Assembly (NCBI GenBank): GCA_963699305.1
Contig: OY969431.1
Location: 558,001 to 622,000 of the forward strand
Reading direction: 5' to 3'
From: JBGQAS01 sp963699305
GTDB lineage: Bacteria; Chloroflexota; Anaerolineae; Anaerolineales; Anaerolineaceae
DNA length: 64,000 nucleotides
A program made the translations under genes and the position numbers. Below the pieces are notes generated by a model, which did not search any database, was not told the DNA's origin, and was given only the letters and a program-made list of their open reading frames with translations. Shown here piece after piece: positions 44,793 through 53,940 of this stretch (positions are counted from its first letter, which is position 1; each line of letters opens with the position of its first letter).

Positions 44793-46443
44793 ATGAATAG
44801 AGAAATTTGGTTAAATTCATACGACCCTCAAGTTCCACATCACCTGAAATATCCAGTGATGAATCTTTATCAACTATTTGAGCAATCTGTAGAAAAATAT
44901 TCAAAATCCGTCTGTGTCACTTGTCAAACAAAAGATTACACATTTTTGGAAATTAAGAATGCTGTGGATAATTTCGCATTTAAATTTAATGGAAAAAGGT
45001 GTCAAGAAGGGGGACAAAGTATGCCTGGTATTGTTCAATGAAATCCATTTTGTGATCGCATATTACAGCATTCTTAAGGTTGGGGGAGTGATTGTCGCGT
45101 TAAATCCTTTGTTGAAAAATCCCGAGCTAATGGATTCAATGAAAAGGTCTGATACTACATGGTATGTTGGATACAGGCGAGAATGGAGTATCGAACATTT
45201 ACCGATCCTCAGTAAATTTATTCGTCATTTCTTTATTGTGAAAACCGATGACTCCTTTCCCCCTTTGCCGGTTGAGAACAGTGACATCAAAACCAGCGCC
45301 GGTCAATTCTTGCGAATATCCGATTTTACAGAACGTTTTTCAACCCCTTCTATTCAGAAGAGGACATCATTGGTCAGGGCTTCGGATCCTGCAATTTTCC
45401 AATTCAGCGGAGGAACAACGGGGACACCTAAGATAGCAATAGGGCTTCATAAAAACATTGTGGCAAACACATACCAATTCCGGGCGTGGTTACATGCTTT
45501 AGAGGAAGGAAAAGAGACGATATTAGCTGCAATCCCTCTTTTCCATGTGTATGGAATGGTTATCGCACTAAATTTAGGAGTATTTATTGGAGCACGAATT
45601 GTGTGCATACCTGCGATGTCACCGATTGAAAACTTAGTTAAAACGATAATGCATTACAAGATAACTGTCATCCCGGGAGTACCCAATCTATATTACGGAA
45701 TTGTTGAATATGCAAGAAAGATGGGTAGTAATCAATTACCGAATTCGTTAAAAATATGTATTTCGGGCTCTACACCTCTCAACAATTCCGTAAAAGAGAA
45801 TTTTGAATTGTTCATGGGATGCAAAATAATAGAAGGTTATGGACTTTCAGAAGCACCAACTGCAACACATTGCAATCCGATGCAAGGCAAAAATAAAAAT
45901 GGATCGATAGGGCTTCCCTTATCGGATGTTGCTTGCAAGTTGATATCGATCGATGGGAAAAAGAAAAATGATCCAACCGAGGGCGAGTTAGTAATAAGAA
46001 GCCCACAAGTGATGAAAGGTTATTACAAGAATATGTCCGAAAACCATCTGGTGTTAAGAAAACGTTGGCTTTATACCGGAGATGTTGCTAGGATGGACAC
46101 TGATGGTTATTTCTTTTTAATTGACCGGATAAAAGATGTCATCAAGGTGGGTGGATTTCAAGTATGGCCAAGAGAAATCGAAGATGTCTTGATAAAACAT
46201 CCAAATGTTAAAGAGGTTTCAGTTGCAGGAGTAAAGGATCGCAGACAAGGAGAAAAGGCAATTGCCTGGATAGTATCTGTGGATGAGCAAAAGATGACTC
46301 AAAAGGATCTAAAGGATTGGTGTGATTCATTCTTACCTCGATATAAGATTCCCGCTGAATTTATTTTTGTGAATAAATTACCCCGCAGTGCAGTAGGGAA
46401 GGTTCTCAGACATGTACTTGTGCAGCAATATGGACAACAATAA
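44793..46443 (+). pseudogene. AMP-binding acyl-CoA ligase (FadD-like), one frameshift
   Basis: Two frames (44793-45041 and 44914-46443) join near 44985-44987, where one T too many in TTTAAATTTAATGG breaks the frame; removing it gives FAFKLMEKGVKKGDKVCLV. The product of about 550 residues is an ANL-superfamily acyl-CoA or aryl-CoA ligase: FQFSGGTTGTPK (AMP/phosphate loop), YGLSEAPTATHCNP, YTGDVARMDTDGYFFLIDRIKD and the C-terminal catalytic Lys in LPRSAVGKVLR. It activates carboxylic acids, probably fatty acids, to CoA thioesters. The start ATG follows miaA by two bases. Followed by a strong terminator. Confidence 0.87.
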
Positions 46444-46471
46444 AAAACAACCCCGTTTGGGGTTGTTTTTT
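46442..46471. terminator. Bidirectional terminator between acyl-CoA ligase and ftsH
   Basis: Perfect thirteen-base stem AAAAAACAACCCC / GGGGTTGTTTTTT with loop GTTT. It begins inside the ligase stop codon and lies two bases from the ftsH stop; both orientations end in a U-run. Confidence 0.93.
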
Positions 46472-46473
46472 AT

Positions 46474-48336
46474 CTATTTGGCTTTTATATAAGTAGGAGT
46501 TCCACTTTTTTTCTGAACTGGGGTTGGAAATAATTTCAAGAACTCATCCCGAGTAAGCGTCTCCACTTCCAGCAATTTCGTGGCGACTGAATCCAATTTT
46601 GAGCGATATTTTTTCAGGATCACCCGAGCCCGTTCATAGGCTTCATTTACTATTTGACGAACTTCCTGATCGATCTTCTCCGCAATGGCTTCGGAATAAT
46701 CTCTTTGCTCAGATATTTCCCGTCCCAGGAATATGAGTTCTTCCTTTTGACCATATACCATTGGACCCAATCCCTCGCTCATCCCGAGGCGGGTCACCAT
46801 GTTACGAGCCATTTGAGTTACCCGTTCGATGTCGTTTGCTGCACCGGACGTGATATCGTCAAATACCAACGCTTCTGCTGCCCGTCCTCCCAGTAAACCT
46901 ACCATCTCCGCTAATAATTTTTTCTTTGGGATCAGCGTCCGATCTTCTGCAGGTAACGCCATCGTATAACCGGCTGCTATTCCTCGAGCGACGATAGTCA
47001 CTTTTTGAACAGGATCGGCTTCCGGAAGGGCATTCATTGTCACAGCATGCCCGGCTTCGTGGTAGGCAATAATTTTCTTTTCTTCAGGATTGATCAATCG
47101 GCTCTTTCGCTCCGGTCCTGCGATAACCCGTTCGATGGCTTCTTCAAATTCTGGTTGCTGTATGGTTTTTTGGTTCCTGCGTGCGGCAAGAATTGCAGCT
47201 TCGTTGACCAGATTTTCAATGTCCGCGCCAACAAAACCAGGCGTTGCCCTAGCAATGGCATTAAGGTCGACGTTTGGTGCCAAGGGCTTTCCTTTGACGT
47301 GGACTTTGAGGATTGCTTCACGTCCTTTTACATCAGGACGGTCCAGAACCACTCGTCGGTCAAAACGACCGGGACGTAATAAAGCAGGATCAAGGATATC
47401 CGGGCGATTTGTAGCTGCCATGATGATAATGTTTGTATCTGTATCAAAACCATCCATCTCGACCAAGAGTTGGTTGAGGGTCTGTTCGCGCTCATCATGA
47501 CTTCCACCCAAACCAGCACCGCGTTGACGACCTACTGCATCGATCTCATCCACAAATACGATGCAGGGAGAATGGCGTTTTGCCTGATCAAACAAATCAC
47601 GGACTCGACTTGCGCCTACTCCGACAAACATTTCAACGAATTCAGAACCAGAGATAGAAAAGAATGGGACACCGGCTTCACCCGATACAGCTTTTGCAAG
47701 CAATGTTTTACCTGCACCTGGAGGACCAACGAGCAGGACACCCTTTGGGATTCTGGCTCCAAGTGCCACGAATTTCTGTGGTTCCCGCAGGAATTCGACA
47801 ACCTCCTGCAATTCCTCCTTGGCTTCTTCCACTCCTGCGACATCTTCAAAAGTCACAGTGGGACGATCCCCGCTGAACATCCTGGCACGGGATTTTCCAA
47901 AAGACATGGCAGCATTGTTCCCGCTTTGAGCTTGTCGGAAAATGAAGAAGAAAGCACCACCGAGAATTAGAATAGGGAGGATATAACCAGCAGTGGTTAG
48001 GATAGCCAACCAAGGGCTGGGTGCCCTGATCTCAACGGAAATTGTATTTGGACCTAGATGCTGATCTGTTACACCAAGATCCTTCAATTGTTGTATCAAT
48101 GTTGTGGTAGCTTCCTTATTTGCAGTCCGCTCTTCTCCGGTTGCGCCATAGGTTACTGTTAATTTATCTTCCTCGACAACTATCTTGGATATCTTATCTG
48201 CCTGGATATCAGCAGCTAATTGGTTAATGGTTAATACACTTTGGTCTGTATTCTTATTGAACCCGAAGAAAATCAATATCAAAATTGCCAGGCCAAGAAT
48301 AATGTAAACGAAATAAGACGAATTCTTTTGTGCCAC
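46474..48336 (-). CDS. ftsH: ATP-dependent zinc metalloprotease FtsH
   Basis: A 620-residue membrane AAA+ protease. Two N-terminal helices (about residues 9-26 and 113-134) flank a short outer domain. Walker A is GPPGAGKT (204-211), Walker B CIVFVDEIDAVG, the second region of homology includes AATNRPDILDPALLRPGRFDRR, and the zinc site is YHEAGHAV. It degrades misfolded membrane and regulatory proteins. The start is GTG at 48336 with a GGAGG Shine-Dalgarno; a TATAAT-like box lies at 48374-48379 on this strand. Confidence 0.97.
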   Translation of the reverse strand: MAQKNSSYFVYIILGLAILILIFFGFNKNTDQSVLTINQLAADIQADKISKIVVEEDKLTVTYGATGEERTANKEATTTLIQQLKDLGVTDQHLGPNTISVEIRAPSPWLAILTTAGYILPILILGGAFFFIFRQAQSGNNAAMSFGKSRARMFSGDRPTVTFEDVAGVEEAKEELQEVVEFLREPQKFVALGARIPKGVLLVGPPGAGKTLLAKAVSGEAGVPFFSISGSEFVEMFVGVGASRVRDLFDQAKRHSPCIVFVDEIDAVGRQRGAGLGGSHDEREQTLNQLLVEMDGFDTDTNIIIMAATNRPDILDPALLRPGRFDRRVVLDRPDVKGREAILKVHVKGKPLAPNVDLNAIARATPGFVGADIENLVNEAAILAARRNQKTIQQPEFEEAIERVIAGPERKSRLINPEEKKIIAYHEAGHAVTMNALPEADPVQKVTIVARGIAAGYTMALPAEDRTLIPKKKLLAEMVGLLGGRAAEALVFDDITSGAANDIERVTQMARNMVTRLGMSEGLGPMVYGQKEELIFLGREISEQRDYSEAIAEKIDQEVRQIVNEAYERARVILKKYRSKLDSVATKLLEVETLTRDEFLKLFPTPVQKKSGTPTYIKAK

Positions 48337-48521
48337 TCAATCCTCCGAGTATGCTTTTGAGTTAATCAGAAGGATTATACCAATCCTTGTCTGAGATTCC
48401 TAGCTGAAAACGTGATTTTAGGGGTTTTATTATATTTTTCTAATAAAAAACCTATTTAGGTCGAAAAGAATACAATACGAATCTCTCTTTGAAAGACTCG
48501 AATTCTCTATCGAACCGTTGG

Positions 48522-49085
48522 TTAGGACTGAACCCTGGTTACGTAATTTCCTGTCCGCGTATCAACCCGGATAGTATCACCCTCGTTTACAAAATACGGC
48601 GTATCGACTTGAATGCCTGTCTCTACTGTAACCCTCTTGGTAACACCTGTAGCAGTATCTCCCCTGACTGCCATTTCCGCATGAGTCACTACAAGGTCAA
48701 TGGAAGTTGGTAGTTCGATATCAATAGGTTCGTTTTGATAGAAGGTTAATTTGACTTCCATCCCTTCCTTTAAAAATCCAACTGCATCACCCAAAACTTT
48801 GTCATGGATCCCAGGTTGTTCGAAAGTCTGGGTGTCCATAAAATAATACAAATCGCCATCTTTGTACATATACTGGACATTGCGACCTTCCAAGCGAATA
48901 TCCTGTACACGATCACCAGAAGTGAATGTTTTTTCCAAATTTGTCCCTGTACGGATGTCACGGGCTTTAATTTTAATTGTCGCATTACCACGCCCGGGTT
49001 TGTTAAAGTGATAATCCAACACTTTGTAAATATTATTGTCTATTTGGAAACAAGTGCCTTTTCGCAAATCATTTACATCAATCAT
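48522..49085 (-). CDS. efp: Elongation factor P (Arg32 type)
   Basis: A 187-residue three-domain EF-P that rescues ribosomes stalled on polyproline. The tip loop reads NKPGRGNA with Arg32 in the position modified in other lineages (Lys34 in E. coli, Arg32 in EarP species). No earP, epmA or ymfI-type modification gene is in the window. The C-terminal signature DTPYFVNEGDTIRVDTRTGNYVTRV is normal. It has an AGAGG Shine-Dalgarno and its own promoter (49122-49150). Many Pro-rich lipoprotein linkers in this window would need it. Confidence 0.95.
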   Translation of the reverse strand: MIDVNDLRKGTCFQIDNNIYKVLDYHFNKPGRGNATIKIKARDIRTGTNLEKTFTSGDRVQDIRLEGRNVQYMYKDGDLYYFMDTQTFEQPGIHDKVLGDAVGFLKEGMEVKLTFYQNEPIDIELPTSIDLVVTHAEMAVRGDTATGVTKRVTVETGIQVDTPYFVNEGDTIRVDTRTGNYVTRVQS

Positions 49086-49121
49086 GGGAAACCTCTTGCA
49101 AGAGAAAATTCACAAGAGCCG

Positions 49122-49150
49122 ATTATAGCCCAGGCGGTCATTGCTGGCAA
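49122..49150 (-). promoter_or_regulatory. efp promoter, sigma70-type
   Basis: On the minus strand TTGCCA (49150-49145) and TATAAT (49127-49122) are separated by exactly 17 bases. A transcript start near 49115 would give a 30-base leader containing the efp ribosome site. Confidence 0.75.
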
Positions 49151-49153
49151 GTC

Positions 49154-49185
49154 AAAAAAACTGCAGAACCGTAAGGTTCTGCAGT
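49154..49185 (-). terminator. Terminator of hpf, abutting the efp promoter
   Basis: Minus-strand hairpin ACTGCAGAACC / GGTTCTGCAGT (eleven-base perfect stem, TTAC loop) followed by a seven-base T-run. The U-tract ends four bases before the efp -35 hexamer. Confidence 0.92.
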
Positions 49186-49192
49186 GAGAGAT

Positions 49193-49750
49193 CTAACCTA
49201 GCTTCGGTTCAATCAAGCCATATGATCCATCTTTGCGTTTATACAATACATTAATGGAATTGGTATTGACATTGTAGAAAACAAAGAAATTCTCGTGTGC
49301 AATCAAGTTCATTTGTTCAATCGCCTCTAATTCATCCATCGGGTGCAAAATAAAGGTTTTTCTTCGGGCGATAACTGATTTTTTCCTGCTCTCATCTTCT
49401 GGCATCTGATCGATTTCTGAAACGCTGACCCCATTTCCACGACCTTTTTGCCGCTTCCCTTTGAAGCGTTCAATTTGACGAGTCAGTTTATCCAAGGAAT
49501 TATCCATAGCGACCAGTATGTCACCATCATGTTCTTCTGTTCGTAGAATATAGCCTTTACCGTGAATTGTTATTTCCGCGATATATCTATCTTCAACTTC
49601 CCGTACAGATTTGGAATACGAAAGCACGACATGGATGATTTCAATATCATTGAGCAAACGTTCGACTTTTTCCATTCGTTTATTGACATATTCTGAGATG
49701 TGGGGAGTGATTTCGAGATTCTTTCCTAAAACCTCAATTTTATGTTCCAT
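49193..49750 (-). CDS. hpf: Long ribosome hibernation promoting factor
   Basis: A 185-residue long-form HPF. The N-terminal domain (residues 1-100, IEVLGKNLEITPHISEYVNKRMEKVERLL) binds the ribosomal decoding region. A basic linker follows (IERFKGKRQKGRGNG), and the C-terminal dimerisation domain contains RRKTFILHPMDELEAIEQMNLIAHENFFVF. It dimerises ribosomes into inactive 100S particles in stationary phase. The ATG at 49750 is used because GGAGGTG lies just before it; the ATG at 49762 lies upstream of that ribosome site. Confidence 0.93.
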   Translation of the reverse strand: MEHKIEVLGKNLEITPHISEYVNKRMEKVERLLNDIEIIHVVLSYSKSVREVEDRYIAEITIHGKGYILRTEEHDGDILVAMDNSLDKLTRQIERFKGKRQKGRGNGVSVSEIDQMPEDESRKKSVIARRKTFILHPMDELEAIEQMNLIAHENFFVFYNVNTNSINVLYKRKDGSYGLIEPKLG

Positions 49751-49783
49751 AGACACCTCCATTTTTATTGTAGCGAATAATGG

Positions 49784-50547
49784 TTATGAAATCAAATCCT
49801 CATCATATTTTTCGCTTAGCGAACCTCTAAATAGTGTTTTTGCAAGAGTCAATCCGTATACCTCCAAAGCCCAAATCCTATCAGAACCTTTGCACATTCA
49901 TTTAACGTTGAACTAGTGGTAGTTACGTCGTCAATGATGAGGATCTTTTTCCCTTTTGGATTCACTTTGGTAATGGAAAAGGCATTCTTGATATTATTCA
50001 TTCGTTCTTGCTTTGAAAGCCCCACCTGCGAAGAAGTATTACGGATCCTTTTTAGAACGTGGGGAGAGAAATTCCTCTTGGTTAGTAGTGAAAAAGGTAA
50101 AGCTATTGTATTAGCCTGGTTGTAACTGCGTTCGAAGTATCTTTCTTCACTTAATGGGACGGTTGTTATGGTGTCAATTTCCCACTTCAGATGTGTAATA
50201 TAAAGCTCAGCCAAGCAGTTGCTTAATTCTTCTGCAAGCCCAACGTCGTGATGATATTTAATTTTTTGAATCGCTTTACGCAAAGATCCTGAATAAATCC
50301 CATACGCTTGAAGAGACCTTAGGGCAGATGGATGTTTTTTACAAATTGAGCAGACTGATTTATCTTGTTGTGGTCGAGCACACAAAGGACAAGAATGATT
50401 AACCAATAGTGTGACTTCATCTTTGCACGGTTGACACCATCGGACACCTGGTAGTCCACATCCGCCACATAATGGTGGGAACAACAGATCCAGTGTTTTC
50501 CAAAGGTAATGGTAAAGCGAGTGTTGAAGGTGGATTTGCCCCACCAT
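49784..50547 (-). pseudogene. comF: ComF-family phosphoribosyltransferase-like protein, frameshift near the 3' end
   Basis: The open frame 49849-50547 ends abruptly after VLIGFGLWRYTD. Adding one G to the run at 49869-49873 continues it as ALEVYGLTLAKTLFRGSLSEKYDEDLIS to a stop at 49784, a normal ComF end of about 254 residues. It has an N-terminal zinc-finger set (CGGCGLPG, CQPCK, CPLCARP, CSICKK), YHHDVGLAEEL, and the PRPP motif ILIIDDVTTTSSTLNECA. ComF is needed for DNA uptake in competent bacteria. It lies six bases after tadC, so it may be transcribed with the tad operon. Confidence 0.85.
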
Positions 50548-50552
50548 TTTCT

Positions 50553-51506
50553 TTATTTTGGTAATAATGTAACCAATGCAGAATGCATTAATTTTAGTAT
50601 TGCTGGGGTGACCAATACGATGATCAGCGATGGGAAAATTAAAAGAGCCATTGGGATTAACATTTTAATTGGTGCTTTCCGGGCCTCTTCTTCTGCGCGT
50701 TGCCGACGCTTCAAACGCATTTGGTCTGATTGAATTCGTAAGACTTTAGCAAGACTGACACCCAACATTTCACTTTGTATCACTGCAGCAACAAAACTGG
50801 TCATTTCAGCGATCCCAAGCCGTTCTGCCATATCACGCATAGCTTCGCGCCTGATTTTTCCTAATTGGACTTCTTGAATAACACGTGCAAAAGCGAGCGA
50901 TAGATCGGATGTCCATTTTTCTGCGACTTTTTGCATCGCAGCATCAAATCCCAGACCGGCTTCGACGCAAATCGTTAATAGATCAAGTGCATCCGGCATT
51001 GCTCTTCGAACATTTTTTTGGCGTCTCGCTATTCGTTGTGATAAGTATAAATTAGGATAAATAAATCCAATAACTGCGCCACCGATTACTAAAAGGAATT
51101 TCATGCCTGCACTGGTTTTTGCTCGTAACAAGGTAAAAAAGAGCAAAATCAAGCCACCAAATACGATGGTGCCAACGAATTGAAGAGCCAGAAAAACAGT
51201 GGGATCCAGCCTTGCAGAGGTGCCGGCTAATTCCAGTTTTTTTGATATGTTATTCAGATAATTTTGCGGGGTAAAACGGGTCGCTAATTGACCTAGACTT
51301 CTGGCAATTGGATAAATCACACGCTCTGAGAATGGTTGAGAAAGTTCAATCTTTTCGAGATTCACTTCCTCGCCTCGCTGGCTAAGTTCTTCCAGGCGCT
51401 GCTGCATGACTTGTTCATCGAGTGTTTTTGGATTCCGTAACCCAATCACTGTTAAAACGACTGCAACGAGAACGATCAAGACAACAATTACGATGACAAC
51501 AAGCAT
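50553..51506 (-). CDS. tadC: Type II secretion F-family protein TadC
   Basis: A 317-residue integral membrane platform protein with N-terminal, central and C-terminal helix pairs and a GspF domain (AMPDALDLLTICVEAGLGFDAAMQKVA, IQSEMLGVSLAKVLRIQSDQMR). It pairs with TadB to form the inner-membrane platform on which the Flp pilus is assembled. AGGAG Shine-Dalgarno. Start 18 bases after the tadB stop. Confidence 0.9.
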   Translation of the reverse strand: MLVVIVIVVLIVLVAVVLTVIGLRNPKTLDEQVMQQRLEELSQRGEEVNLEKIELSQPFSERVIYPIARSLGQLATRFTPQNYLNNISKKLELAGTSARLDPTVFLALQFVGTIVFGGLILLFFTLLRAKTSAGMKFLLVIGGAVIGFIYPNLYLSQRIARRQKNVRRAMPDALDLLTICVEAGLGFDAAMQKVAEKWTSDLSLAFARVIQEVQLGKIRREAMRDMAERLGIAEMTSFVAAVIQSEMLGVSLAKVLRIQSDQMRLKRRQRAEEEARKAPIKMLIPMALLIFPSLIIVLVTPAILKLMHSALVTLLPK

Positions 51507-51524
51507 ACGGCTCTCCTGGAAACC

Positions 51525-52505
51525 CTATACATCGATTTTCCCAAGCTTTTTCATTGTGAAATATCCAGTAAGGATTAACAGCAAGGAACAACCCAAAGCG
51601 ATATATCCACAGGGTAATGGAGTATTGTTTTCAGATTTGATAAACTCCATCATATATTCACGGTTAATTAGGAAAAGAATAGCAACTACCGCGACAGGCA
51701 TGAGAGATAATACCAACCCTGAGAAGGATTGCTGGGATGTCAGGACCCTGATTTCCCCTTTGATGCGGACCCGTTCACGGATTGTGAATGAAATAGTATC
51801 CAGGATTTCTGCCAAGTTACCACCAACTTCACGCTGGACATTCATGGCAGTTACGCATAAGTCCAGATCATCACTAGGAATACGTCTGAGGAGATTATCC
51901 AATGTTTTTTCCGTTGAAACACCAAGTGACATTTCCTGAACAACTCGACGGAATTCATCGCATATCGGAGGAGGTAATTCTTTGCTCACTGCTTCCATTG
52001 CTTGCATGACCGAATAGCCAGCCCTTAAACCATTCACCATCAAGTTCAACATATCCGGAAGTTGCTCACTAAATTTCACCAGACGTTTCGATTGCTGAGA
52101 TTTGACATACAGCCTGGGTAAAAAGGGGCCTATTGCTAAACCGAGGACTCCAGCAAGTATGGATTTTCCACCCACATACCAAAGTAATGCTGCCATGACA
52201 ACTGAAGCGATAACCATGAGTGCAATGTATTCACCGGGTTTAAATTTCATGTCTGCCCGGGCCAGATCCTTGGCGATCCTCTCACCAAAGGTCGACTTTG
52301 CGACACTCCGGTTCAACCATTCTGTTAATCATTGGGATTGAGCTTTTTTCTCTTCTTCGCTCGGTTTGGGTTTTTCTGTGCCAGCATAACGACCCAACCG
52401 TTCATCAACCTCACTTTTTTGACCACGGATAGAAATTACAAGCCCCACTATCAGTAAAATAATTGCGAGAGCTCCACCTATGATGAGAAGTAAGGTTAGA
52501 TCCAT
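51525..52505 (-). pseudogene. tadB: Type II secretion F-family protein TadB, interrupted by an in-frame TGA
   Basis: An ATG at 52505 opens a 58-codon stretch with a membrane helix (LLLIIGGALAIILLIVGLVI) and VDERLGRYAG, ending at TGA 52329-52331. The same frame continues with LTEWLNRSVAKSTFGERIA and the whole GspF domain (LPDMLNLMVNGLRAGYSVMQAM, VNVQREVGGNLAEILDTI-like). In related TadB proteins these parts form one chain, so the stop interrupts the gene. A TTG at 52316 could start a shorter protein of 263 residues. Either a base error or a real nonsense change; TGA is not recoded here because other intact genes end with it. Confidence 0.82.
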
Positions 52506-52523
52506 ATTAATATCCTAAAGGAA

Positions 52524-53924
52524 TTAATAATTCCTACGATCTCCTTGAGCAAATATATTGGCTGGTAAATGAATTCCAGCCGCTTCGAGTTTTTCCATGA
52601 ATTTTGGCCGCAACCCAGTTGGGCGCATTCGACCGATCACTTTTCCATTTTCAATTCCCACCTGCTCAAAGATAAATATGTCCTGGAGAGTGATCACTTC
52701 ACCTTCCATGCCGGATATTTCTGTAATATTAACAATTTTTCGTGTACCGTCCCTTAGCCTTTCCTGATGAATAATCAAATCAATAGCGGATGAAACTTGT
52801 TCACGGATGGCTCGAACAGTCAGGTCCATGCCAGCCATTAACACCATCGTTTCCAACCGGGAGAGTGCATCGCGGGGGCTATTTGCATGGCATGTTGTCA
52901 TAGAACCATCGTGACCGGTGTTCATTGCTTGCAACATATCCAAAGCAGCTTCATCACGAATTTCACCGACGATGATCCTATCGGGGCGCATGCGCAATGC
53001 ATTGATCACAAGGGCTCGAATCGTGATTTCTCCTTTTCCTTCAATATTCGATGGCCGCGATTCCAATGTGACTACATGGTCTTGCCGAAGCTGGAGTTCT
53101 GCGGCGTTTTCAATAGTAAGAATTCGTTCATCTGAAGGAATAAACCCGGATAACAATTTAAGAATGTTGTTTTTCCGGATCCTGTACCACCTGAGATGAC
53201 AATATTTAAGTCTAGATTCAACGCATGCTTTAAGAACTGAATGGCTTCCGGCGGTAACTGTGCCAAATTGAACCATTTGGTCAACCGTTATGGGATTTCG
53301 AGAGAATTTACGGATTGTAAGGGTAGGTCCTACTAATGATATCGGGGGAATAACGGCATTGACACGTGAACCATCTTGAAGGCGGGCATCGACGTAGGGA
53401 CTGGATTCATCAATTCGGCGACCAAGCGGAGAAACGATTCTTTCAATAATTCGCATCACATGATCATCTGATTCAAAAGTCAACGGCACCCGCTGAATTT
53501 TTCCGAATCGCTCTATATAAATATTCTTTGCACCGTTTACCATAATTTCTGTAATGGTATCTTCATCCAGAAGGGGCTGCAAAGGTCCTAAGCCAAGGAT
53601 TTCTGCGGCTATTTGTTCGAATAATCGAGTTCGCTCTGCACGTGAGAGAACTATGTTCTCTTCATTTAGTATTTGTTCAAAAAGCTCTTGAATAGTCTTT
53701 CGGACTTCAGCGGTTTTTGTAACATCCATTGTCGGGTCTAAACCAGCCAGTAGTTTGGTTTGGACCCTGTTCTTCAAATCCTGATAGGTATCTTGAGATG
53801 TTGTTAAACCTGTTTTAGGGATATTCCGTAAAGCTGGACTGGAATACCCTTGTTGCCCCGACCCAGCAGGTTGCGAGGAAGGTTGGTTGCCCTCACCAGG
53901 TTGGATGCGTTTTAAGATGGACAT
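52524..53924 (-). CDS. cpaF: Tad pilus assembly ATPase CpaF/TadA, four compensating indels across Walker A
   Basis: A 466-codon open frame for the secretion ATPase that powers Flp pilus assembly. N-terminal domain: LGLGPLQPLLDEDTITEIMVNGAKNIYIER. Walker B and His boxes: IRALVINALRMRPDRIIVGEIRDEAALDMLQAMNTGHDGS and TCHANS. The Walker A region is garbled in this frame (RWYRIRKNNI). The correct IVISGGTGSGKTTFLN lies in the neighbouring frame at about 53165-53207, and PEAIQFL in the same alternative frame near 53235-53250, while KACVESRL between them is in the main frame. Four single-base lesions near 53250, 53231, 53205 and 53156, three of them in A or T runs, cancel out. The real protein is surely intact. 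Confidence 0.9.
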   Translation of the reverse strand: MSILKRIQPGEGNQPSSQPAGSGQQGYSSPALRNIPKTGLTTSQDTYQDLKNRVQTKLLAGLDPTMDVTKTAEVRKTIQELFEQILNEENIVLSRAERTRLFEQIAAEILGLGPLQPLLDEDTITEIMVNGAKNIYIERFGKIQRVPLTFESDDHVMRIIERIVSPLGRRIDESSPYVDARLQDGSRVNAVIPPISLVGPTLTIRKFSRNPITVDQMVQFGTVTAGSHSVLKACVESRLKYCHLRWYRIRKNNILKLLSGFIPSDERILTIENAAELQLRQDHVVTLESRPSNIEGKGEITIRALVINALRMRPDRIIVGEIRDEAALDMLQAMNTGHDGSMTTCHANSPRDALSRLETMVLMAGMDLTVRAIREQVSSAIDLIIHQERLRDGTRKIVNITEISGMEGEVITLQDIFIFEQVGIENGKVIGRMRPTGLRPKFMEKLEAAGIHLPANIFAQGDRRNY

Positions 53925-53940
53925 TAAATCCTCTCAATCA

